A stretch of DNA of 64,000 bases from Picochlorum sp. 'celeri' (lineage: Eukaryota > Chlorophyta > Trebouxiophyceae), in the NCBI GenBank assembly GCA_010909725.1, contig JAACMV010000027.1, positions 372,001 to 436,000 of the forward strand. The letters run 5' to 3'. The position numbers were made by a program, and so were the translations under genes. The stretch's first letter is position 1. Each line of letters starts with the position of its first letter. The notes beneath the pieces are model-generated. The model did not search any database and was not told the DNA's origin. It worked only from the letters and a program-made list of their open reading frames with translations. Below, in pieces: positions 56,018 through 64,000 of the stretch.

Positions 56018-56790
56018 ATGTCTTTTCGAAGACGTTTGAAGAATAAACGAGTGCCGGAAGGCTTTGAGATGATAGAAGACGTCATAGATGATTTTGAAAC
56101 GCAAATGAGAGAAGCAGTGAATGAAGACCACGAAGGAAAACGAAAGAATGAGAGTTCTTGGAAGATTCACCGATTGCATTGGGAGAAAAATCGTTTCATT
56201 TACGATTTAATGTACGTGAGGAAGGTCATGTCTCGGCAATTGGTACGTTATAGATTTTATTTAATGGCTCAAATGTGCTTGTTGGTCGTACTGACACTGG
56301 ACTCATCTACTGTGTGCAGTATGACTTTTTGGTTCGAGAGAAAATAGCTGATGGGGCTCTTATTTCAAAATGGCGGAAGCCTGGCTATGAAATTTTGTGT
56401 TCTCTTCTTGCTATACAAAAGGGAAACCACAATTTTGGGACGACGTCGCATTGCCGTGTGCCTATGAAGAATAGAGCCCCTCAGCAGAGGGTGACACCAG
56501 ACGTTCAAACAGGGTGTATTTGTTGTGCATCTGGCGACGGGCGCTTTGGTGGCCCCATTTGGTGGAACACGCCATTAGATGACGATAGTAAAGACGCGAA
56601 AGAGAAGAATCGGGCCGTGTGGGTACAGGACGGAGAAGAAGGAGAAGAGCAAGTCCATGAGGATGAGGAGGACAATAGAATCCATGATGAGGCTCGCAAG
56701 AGAAAGAGAGAGGTTGGAAATGAGGAGGAAGAAGAACTCGATCCAGAAGTTCAAAAGAGGCTTGAGGCATTGAAGAAGGGTACTGCATAA
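56018..56790 (+). CDS. BUD31: BUD31/G10 spliceosomal protein with acidic C-terminal extension
   Basis: Spliced join(56018..56242,56320..56790) gives 231 aa against about 145 in the family. The N-terminus is well conserved: VPEGFEMIEDVIDDFETQMR, EDHEGKRKNESSWKIHRLHW, NRFIYDLMYVRKVMSRQLYD and ISKWRKPGYEILC, then NFGTTSHCRVP. BUD31 is part of the Bact/C spliceosome (NTC-related) and holds zinc clusters with nine Cys. Here only four of the nine positions are Cys (C102, C120, C141, C144). A ~85-residue acidic/basic tail is added (WWNTPLDDDSKDAKEKNRAV ... EEEEELDPEVQKRLEAL). Starts 65 nt after the ATM stop. Convergent with UPF2 with a 19-nt gap. Confidence 0.9.
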
Positions 56791-56809
56791 TATGTGACAT
56801 GAATATTGT

Positions 56810-59800
56810 TTAAAATTCAGATGCTAGGACCATTCGTTTCAAGGCTGCCTTTTCGGCAGCTTCCGCTTCCTTGTTTTCCTTCAAACGTTGAGCAACACCG
56901 CGAGTCACTGGTATTTGTACCATTTTTGACTTTTCTTTCTTTCCAGACTTCTTTGTCATGACTTTGAAAGATAACTTTTGAGAACCTTCATCACCTGTTG
57001 CTGACTTGACTTTTGGCTCTGTCATGGTATGATTACTGCTTGCCAAGTCTTGATTGGTTCCCAAAGCAAGTGCCAGTTCTCTCTCAAATGATTCTTCCTC
57101 TTGCGATGGCCCAGTGAATCGGCGGACGGATTCCTCATCAATCTCCAAGGATGAGTCATCTGCTGGGCTCCCCATCTCACTTTGGGTAGCAATCTCTTCC
57201 TCGTCAAGATTCATACTGTCAAATTCTTGAATTGAATGCAGCGATGCAGATGATTGCTTCCTGCTTTGTTTTGCGTGGAATTTCAGCAGAGCATCCTGAG
57301 CATCCTTGTACGTGGCATGCTTTGGATACTTTGCATTTAATGTCCTATACATCTCGTCTACATCAAGTTCAACATCCATTGGCAACGGATGGAAGAACAT
57401 CACAAACTCCTCAAAATATGGAAGAAAGGCGAATAACCGCGTTCTATTCCCTCCTGATCTCCTTAGGGAAGAAGCCGCAGCAACTCCCAGAGTTGCAATG
57501 AGCTTGATTCTAAAGTGGGGATCAGGAATCTCTCCCTCCATCGAATAATTTAGAATGAGATGCATCATGTCTGGCACCAAATTTGTTTCAGCACATTGTT
57601 TATTGCATAATTCTCCCAGAAACCTTACCATTGATAATCTCCTTTGGTTGTACCCTGGAAAGAACAAGAAAGAATCAGTATCCAGCACAATCAATCATGA
57701 ATGCTTTGAAGCAATCCACGTACGCGCATCGGGATTTTCTAATCCACATAAAATATCCTCCAGCACTTCATCCACAATATTAACAGCGAATGATGGGTAA
57801 TATACCGCCAACTCTTTTGTCAAGGATGCTAAGGGGGATATTTGACTATGCTTGCCTTTTCGTACTGCTGACAGTATCTTTTTGTGAATATACCCAGCCT
57901 GCTTGCTCCATACAAATTTCCTGCATGCTGTTGATACCTGAGTGACATTATAAGAAGCCAATTCTGAATAAATCAAGTGTCTGATGTACTCCTCCTCATG
58001 CGTCCGGGTTTTTCTTCTTTGGGTAGAAGTTGTACCATACACAGTAGCTTGAGCAGCGTCGATAAGCGCAACATGTCGCTGTTCTAGATTCTTCGCATTC
58101 TTTATTTTCACCATGGTCGCCATCATATTCTTCATTCGAACCTTTGTATCTGGCCGTTGGTACAAATATCTTCCACAGTGCTCCACCAGGCAGCATGCAG
58201 TATCCACATTATGCCTTGAAAAGTCATCAAAGAGAGACCTCAACTGAATGAAAGCCTTTCCAGGAGGATATATCCCAAACTTGATCAATTCTGCTATGAA
58301 ACATGCATTTCTCAGTCTGGGCTCCAATGTATCTGTGGCTATATCAATTTTCTTCTTCAATCCATAGAATTCCCTTTGAAGAAATTTTACCATGATCTCT
58401 TTAATCAATGGAAACCACGGACAAAGAGATGCTATGATCCTAGAATAAAACGGCAATATCTGCATTGCACCAAATGGTGGCCTCTGCAAGGCTTTGCACA
58501 AGGCTTTCTGAGAGTTTGGCTTTGACCCGCCAGCTTTGCAGAATTCCACAACGAAACTATCACAGATATCAATAGATACACACTCTGGAAGTTTCAAAAT
58601 CAAAGACGACAATGATATTGTGGAATCACTACCCAAAGGAGTGGCAATCTCCTCATCACTGTCCTCCTCACTGCTTGACGGCAACGAGTCATCACCATCC
58701 TCTCCATCAGCCTCCACCATAGGCTCCTTCATTTCAGTATGCTGTTTCTGACCCAACAAAATTGGAGGAACTAGTTCTGATAAGGGGGGCAATGTCTGAT
58801 ACAATGCCACATCATCTGGATCATCGAAGTACACAGCCTCCTCTCCATCCCCTTGCTCAACAACACGAAAACTCTCCTCACCATACCCAGTATCCTCATC
58901 AAACTCATACTCGGGCAATTCACGACACAAAGTGTACGATAATGAGGCAAGAACTTTCTTGAAAGACTCAAATTGCTGACACGCGTCTTTAAAATCCTCC
59001 ATTCTCTTCTCACTCAAATCTCCCCTTGTATTCAGAATCACATTATTATCCTTTCGCAGTCTCGTCAGTGAAGACCACGCAGCATCCAAGGCCGCCAACG
59101 CAGCATCATAACATCCAAATACTCTCTCCTTTAACTTATCCGAATGCTCCTTCTTCAAACACCACAGCTCCTTTGCCAAGCCCTTACTCTCCTCAACCTT
59201 CTTCATACATCCAATTGCTTCTTCTACACCAGCTGCACAATCCCCTTCCATTTCTTTCTCTCCATTAAATACACGTATTGGTTCCATAATACTTACCCCA
59301 CCAGCTTTCAGAAACGTATTCAACATCGCCAATGCAGTGTGTGATTCCTTCTGACTGATATCCATCTTAATCCGTGTCCAACACCTCACTGTATTCATCA
59401 AGTCTGGAAACACATTCTCCACCACACCCACTCTCAACAGACAAAAGAGTATTTTGATACGAGTCTTCCTCTTTGCCACACTCATCGCATCTGACGAAAC
59501 CATATCCAGCAACCGCTCCTTCATAATACTGCCAAAATCAGGATACCGGCCATGAAGCATACAACACACTCGGATCGCCGCCTTGACGTCTTTTGACTTC
59601 AATGGAGCATCTAAAATTGCAGACACTGCCTCGCTCACATACTACACATACACGAATTTTGATGGTAAAATCCCTCATTTTCCCCTCACTGATATCAATG
59701 GTAGAAAAACCTACCTTGGATTGATTCACTTTGCCTATATCAGCCATAATCATCCCCGAATTTTCATCATGCAACGTTCGAAGCTTTCGAATCAGCGCTG

Positions 59801-59951
59801 TATTCTTCTTCATCGAAGAATCCAAACGAGCAGAAGAAGACTCCTCACCCCCCCTCTGTTGAGACAATCCACTCTTGAGACCCACCATCTCCTCCATCCA
59901 CCCCATCTCCTCCTCCACAGAATCTAAACACATTTGAATCTCTTCACGCAT
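56810..59951 (-). CDS. UPF2: nonsense-mediated decay factor UPF2
   Basis: Spliced complement(join(56810..57654,57724..59641,59715..59951)) gives 999 aa. Exon 1 encodes MREEIQMCLDSVEEEMGWME to VNQSK; exon 2 carries MIF4G blocks (KAAIRVCCMLHGRYPDFGSI; SQKALCKALQRPPFGAMQIL to HCGRYLYQRPDTKVRMKNMM) with an acidic linker between. The join to exon 3 restores NPDARYNQRRLSMVRFLGEL, the third MIF4G domain, which binds UPF3. The C-terminus, LSFKVMTKKSGKKEKSKMV then IPVTRGVAQRL, matches the UPF1-binding tail. UPF2 bridges UPF1 and UPF3 on premature-stop mRNAs. Shorter than human UPF2 (about 1270 aa) mainly at the N-terminus. Divergent from the BEACH gene (277-nt spacer). Confidence 0.92.
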
Positions 59952-60228
59952 AATGGCACTCGTCCTGTGAAATATCTACGCAGAAAAACTCATCTTTCAG
60001 CATGACTCCATTCCTCTTTGCTTTCTCAAAAGAACGCTATGAGATGACTTGACAAGCATTAAAACGCATCCAAGATCTATAAAGAATTTAATGAACAATG
60101 CCAATACTCAACACGACTGTGGCCATGATGCCAGCCTGCTCCCTTTAATTAGAACATTAAAACCATCGGAGTCCCCAGATTTCTTGGTGGTTGTTTGCTG
60201 TATCCTGCCTCTTCAAAGAAATACGAGA

Positions 60229-62261
60229 ATGGATAAAGGATCCAGGACGTATGAACCATCCGAGACGGAGTATGCTGACGTCCTGGATGTTCTCTGCCAG
60301 GTGGAACAAGGGACCGTTGACGAACTCGGATTGTTAGAATTGTCCGACGGAGAGGAATGCTTACATGCGATCCAGTGCTCAATTTCGAAACCAAAGTCAA
60401 AGGATTCAGAGGATGGAGAGCTGGGGCAGATTTTGGTCGGAACCAAGCACATCTACGTACGGGTGGTAACTGGACTGGAGTCTAAAGTACGGTATAGGGT
60501 GCCATATCAGCAGGTAACTCGTTGGGATGTCCGGTGCGTTGTGTTTTACTAATATGAGAGGATGATTGTATCCCTAAGTGGTGATATTTATTGTACAGGG
60601 ACTGTAGCCATCGTCGTATGAAGCGCCTGGGATCGGATGGATTGTTGCATGAGGTGGTCCTTGAGTTTGATTGGTATTGGAAGATCCACCCCACCGGGTC
60701 TGTTGCAAACATACGGGTAGCATCGCCTGGAAAGATTCATATTTTTGTGAAAAAGAGTGAGAGGAAGCGATATCAGGGGCATGATGCGTGGTATGCTGTG
60801 GTGGAGCAGTTGGTCAGACTCATGCATTCACATCAGCCTAATGGCATGGAGGAAGAGCAGCAGGATGAGGAAGAGCGGGCGATGCAAGTCCAGCAAGGAA
60901 TTGAAAGTATTGTGGATGAATTTTATAGGAATTCGAGAATATCGTCCATGCCCCTTGGGCAGAGTGGGAAGGAGAGGATGGAGTGTTTTCAGGTGTATCC
61001 ATTCTGTAGTCTCCGTGGCAGTCTGGAGATTGGAGCTGATACGGTGATCTTTCGACCATACTGCAGTGATAGACTGGGACGGGTTCGTATCAAAAAATCT
61101 GAGATTCTACTTGTCAGAAAGAGACCTTATATCGTGGACTGCAATGCGTGTGAGATATACTTTGGTAGGCGTGCATCTGTTTTCTTTGTGTTTGAGCATG
61201 AAGAGGATGCAACGCATCTGGTTCAGCGTCTCAAGGAATTCGCGCGATATACAATGATCCAAGATGTAGGTCATATTCAGAGGCTTTGGTTGGAGGATTA
61301 TGTGTCGAATTTCCAGTATCTCATGTATTTGAATGACCTTGCTGGAAGGTCTTACAAGAACATCCATCGGTATCCAGTATTTCCATGGGTCTTGTCGGAT
61401 TATACAAGTGATAGCCTTAATCTGCGTAGTCCTAATGTGTACAGAAATCTATCAAAGCCTATTGCAGCGCTTACGGAGAAGAAAGCTATGCAGGGTTTGG
61501 AGATGTACCAAGCGCTGAAAGAATCTAATGTTGAAGATCCATGGATGTTTGGAAGCCATTATTCCAATCCTGGCATTGTGGTGTTCTTCACAGTACGACA
61601 GAATCCCAAATTAATGTTAAAGCTGCAAGGAGGATCGTTTGATCATCCAAATAGAATGTTTCGGTCTATTCCTACTGCGTGGGCATCAGTATCCTCTGCA
61701 TCTGGAAGTGATGTCAAAGAACTGATTCCTCAACTCTATGATCCCCAAGCAGGACTGCAGATATTGCGGAACAATCAATATATTTCCCTTGGTGGCGATT
61801 TTGGACACTTGAAAAAAGTGATACTTCCACCGTGGGCAACATCGATCGAGGAATTTTTGGAAAAGATGAGACTGGCATTGGAGTCTGACCACGTCTCTAG
61901 CCATATACATGCATGGATTGACCTGGTGTTTGGAATATATGCGCGGGGCGAGGGAGCGTTTAAGCATCATAATGTATTTCATTATATGACGTATGATGAG
62001 ATGTACGTGTACTTGTATTCCTTGATGATCCACCTGGTACTTACCACATTTCTGCATTGCAGAGCTACAAAACATCTAGACAAGGCCAAAGAGGACGCTG
62101 CACAGCACAGAGCGCTCTTGATGCAAGCTCAAGAGTTTGGCAGATCCCCAGATGTGCTTTTCAAGGCGTCTCATCCGCGTAAAAAGGCACGGGAATCTCG
62201 CTCTGGGCTCTCCAAGCTTTTGGGATCCTGCTTCTGCGGAGTCCCAGAACTTGCAAAATAA
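60229..62261 (+). CDS. FAN/NSMAF-like GRAM-PH-BEACH protein lacking WD40 repeats
   Basis: Spliced join(60229..60533,60599..62002,62063..62261) gives 635 aa. N-terminal region, then a GRAM/PH-like module (MECFQVYPFCSLRGSLEIGA ... RIKKSEILLVRKRPY) and a full BEACH domain (~340-620): YPVFPWVLSDYTSDSLNLRS, RNLSKPIAALTEKK, PWMFGSHYSNPGIV, ELIPQLYDPQ, LPPWATSIEEFL, HAWIDLVFGIYARGEGAFKH, then DEIATKHLDKAKEDAAQHRA and EFGRSPDVLFKASHPRK. BEACH proteins act in membrane trafficking; animal FAN couples TNF receptor to neutral sphingomyelinase and ends in WD40 repeats. Here the next gene starts 92 nt later, so the propeller is missing. The second intron is 60 nt and stop-free in frame, so retention would add 20 hydrophobic residues. 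An upstream ATG (60091) would extend the N-terminus. Confidence 0.86.
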
Positions 62262-62353
62262 GGAATTTTCATTTCAGGTTTTCAAATCGACCTTGCCGTT
62301 GTACTACACGTTCAATACTTTTATTACTTTTCACATCCATTTTATTACCAAGT

Positions 62354-63703
62354 ATGAATGTTCATGTGGGAAGAATTGATCGGTTTGGAGGTCAGCCACG
62401 CCTGTCTCCAAGCCAATCCCCGAAACGTTTCTTTTCAAGAACGCACGCATACTACGCAGGCATCGATTATGGCACAAGTGGTGCCCGATGTACTGTAATT
62501 AATGAGGATGAGGACATTGTGGAGGAATATCGGACCTCCTATGATGGAGGAGCGTCTTCTCCCTCTGCTTGGGTGAGTGCTCTCAAGACTCTTGTAGGGA
62601 GCATTCGTTCGGGCCCTCTGCAGGCGATTGCTGTGGATGGGACATCTAGTACTGCTCTTATTGTTGACGAGGATGGGTTGCCGATTACAGAAGCGAAAAT
62701 GTATAATGAGGCACAGGATGCCCGGTACCAGGAGATGGTACGATCCATCTGCCCTGAAGAAGGGCACACAGTAACATCAGCGACAAGTACATTGTGCAAG
62801 GCATTTGCGTTTTTGGATGGACTTGAGGACTCAGGAAGGCGTCATACATTGATGCATCAGTCTGACTTTATAGCGTTTCAGCTTCATAGGAAGATTGGAC
62901 ACACGGATTATAATAATGCATTGAAGGTGGGCTTTGATCCTGCTGAGGAAGCATATCCTGCATGGCTCATGCATCATGAGGCCATTATGGCGATTCTGCC
63001 TCAGCATGTTCATGCACCCGGGTCTCCAGTTGGTGTGATTGATAAGAGTTCTGCAGAAGAACTCGGTATTTCTCCCGAATGCATTGTTTGTGCAGGGACA
63101 ACAGATAGTATTGCAGCTTTCCTGGCCTCTGGGGTGCATGAGCCTGGTCAAGCTGTCACGTCCTTGGGAAGTACACTTGCGATCAAGCTCATTAGCCGGA
63201 ATCCTGTCAACGATGCACGTTATGGTGTGTATTCGCATCGCCTAGGGAATACGTGGCTTGTTGGTGGAGCTTCAAATACTGGTGGTGCTGTTTTGAGACA
63301 GTTCTTCGATGATACAGAGTTGGCGCGGCTGACTGGCGAGATGGATCCTGATACTCTGACAGGCCTAGAATATGTAGTTTTGCCATCTAAAGGGGAGCGA
63401 TTTCCAGAGAATGATCCGAATCTCATGCCTTGCATGGAGCCGCGCCCAGAGAATGATGCCGTCTTCCTGCAAGGCATTCTGGAATCCATGGCCAAGACTG
63501 AGGGTAGGGCGTACGGACTGTTGGAGCGGTTGGGGGCTGATCCTGTGAAGGAGGTATATACATGTGGTGGTGGGGCGAAGAATCCAGTATGGACAAAGCT
63601 CAGAGAGAAATTCATCGGATCCAGAGTGTATGTGGCTGCTCAGGGTGAAGCGAGCTTTGGAAGTGCGCTGCTGGCGAAAAGAGGGATTGATCGCGATAGC
63701 TAA
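62354..63703 (+). CDS. plant XK-1-like FGGY carbohydrate kinase (xylulokinase/D-ribulose kinase)
   Basis: 449 aa. A basic N-terminus (MNVHVGRIDRFGGQPRLSPS to FFSRTHAYYAG) is a likely plastid transit peptide. The FGGY kinase fold follows: GIDYGTSGARCTVI (phosphate 1), AIAVDGTSSTALIVDEDG, a lid/substrate segment MYNEAQDARYQEM, DYNNALKVGFDP, IVCAGTTDSIAAFLASG, AVTSLGSTLAIKL and the C-terminal adenosine motif YTCGGGAKNPVWTKLR. The short length (~450 versus ~500 for E. coli XylB) and wording match the plastid, cyanobacterium-derived plant XK-1 group, whose members phosphorylate D-ribulose rather than D-xylulose. Catalytic Asp in GTTDS-type motif is present. Substrate is inference only. Confidence 0.9.
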   Translation: MNVHVGRIDRFGGQPRLSPSQSPKRFFSRTHAYYAGIDYGTSGARCTVINEDEDIVEEYRTSYDGGASSPSAWVSALKTLVGSIRSGPLQAIAVDGTSSTALIVDEDGLPITEAKMYNEAQDARYQEMVRSICPEEGHTVTSATSTLCKAFAFLDGLEDSGRRHTLMHQSDFIAFQLHRKIGHTDYNNALKVGFDPAEEAYPAWLMHHEAIMAILPQHVHAPGSPVGVIDKSSAEELGISPECIVCAGTTDSIAAFLASGVHEPGQAVTSLGSTLAIKLISRNPVNDARYGVYSHRLGNTWLVGGASNTGGAVLRQFFDDTELARLTGEMDPDTLTGLEYVVLPSKGERFPENDPNLMPCMEPRPENDAVFLQGILESMAKTEGRAYGLLERLGADPVKEVYTCGGGAKNPVWTKLREKFIGSRVYVAAQGEASFGSALLAKRGIDRDS

Positions 63704-64000
63704 TTTCATTAAAGAGTGTGTTAAAAATTCTATGAAAGGTTTTCATGATGGATCGGGCGCAGGTATCGAAAGACACCTGTCCTCGGGACAGAGGTGGCAG
63801 AAAACAAGAACCACCTAGGATGGGCCAACTCTGTTCTCACGTACCCATGTGGGACTTCCAACGTCCAAGGATACTGGCAACAATGTGGATTCTATAAGCT
63901 TGCAAGAATGCCATAGGATGCGGGTAAATTTCTGACATTGGTGCAATACATTATAATATTTGCATAGCAAAGAAATCAGATAGTGTTCACCTTGTGGTTG
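63704..64000 (+). other. 3' flank of the XK-1-like gene, no gene seen
   Basis: No ORF, tRNA or structured RNA recognised up to the window edge. Confidence 0.4.

Noticed and set aside
62262..62353. WD40 exons of the FAN-like gene
   Set aside because: The spacer is too short, and the downstream frame encodes an unrelated FGGY kinase from its own ATG.
63564..63818. 84-codon open frame at the 3' end of the XK-1-like gene
   Set aside because: Out-of-frame overlap with the conserved kinase C-terminus; no features of its own.

Overview
This is a nuclear segment of a photosynthetic eukaryote with a compact genome: about 30 protein genes in 64 kb, on both strands, with short spliceosomal introns (25 inferred, 60-175 nt). 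A small protein with a plastid transit peptide followed by a twin-arginine lumen signal, a plastid-type isopropylmalate isomerase subunit, a plant XK-1-like sugar kinase, a SECRET AGENT-type O-GlcNAc transferase, a plant ARM-BTB protein, an SnRK2-like kinase and a plant-type RPL21 point to the green lineage, most likely a unicellular green alga. The species is not identifiable from the sequence alone, and other primary algae cannot be excluded.

Layout. 1-5.8 kb: 3' end of PRP4 kinase, RPL21 (with a candidate C/D snoRNA in its intron), isopropylmalate isomerase small subunit, an ABCG half-transporter and the lumenal protein. 6.4-13 kb: a JmjC-fold protein that has lost its catalytic residues, eIF3g and a CSB/ERCC6 remodeller. 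13.4-25 kb: O-GlcNAc transferase, a membrane RINGv E3 ligase, a VAMP7-type R-SNARE, a GCNA-like SprT protease, exocyst SEC8 and malic enzyme. 25-35 kb: ARM-BTB protein, an ankyrin/cellulose-synthase-like fusion and two protein kinases. 35.5-46 kb: a large low-complexity membrane protein, a small secreted ORF, MSI1/RBBP4, cytochrome c heme lyase, a prolyl 4-hydroxylase, an orphan secreted Cys-rich protein and an Ap4A phosphorylase-like enzyme. 46.4-63.7 kb: ATM (10 exons), BUD31, UPF2, a FAN/NSMAF-like BEACH protein without WD40 repeats, and the XK-1-like kinase.

There is no operon-like pathway cluster. The genes are mostly housekeeping: translation and mRNA surveillance (RPL21, eIF3g, UPF2, BUD31, PRP4), genome maintenance (CSB, GCNA, ATM), trafficking (VAMP7, SEC8, FAN) and wall/surface biogenesis (GT2 fusion, P4H). 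Some same-strand neighbours are very close (26 nt from the GCNA stop to the VAMP7 ATG; 16 nt from the MSI1 stop to a secreted ORF), which suggests dicistronic or overlapping transcripts.

The most interesting signals are the apparently dead JmjC protein, the ankyrin-GT2 fusion with a repeat under purifying selection in its tail, the candidate U27/snR74-like snoRNA in the RPL21 intron, a BUD31 that has lost over half of its zinc cysteines, the near-abutting gene pairs, and a strong GTACGT 5' splice-site bias. All exon joins were inferred by eye from reading frame, GT-AG borders and family alignment, without transcript data.
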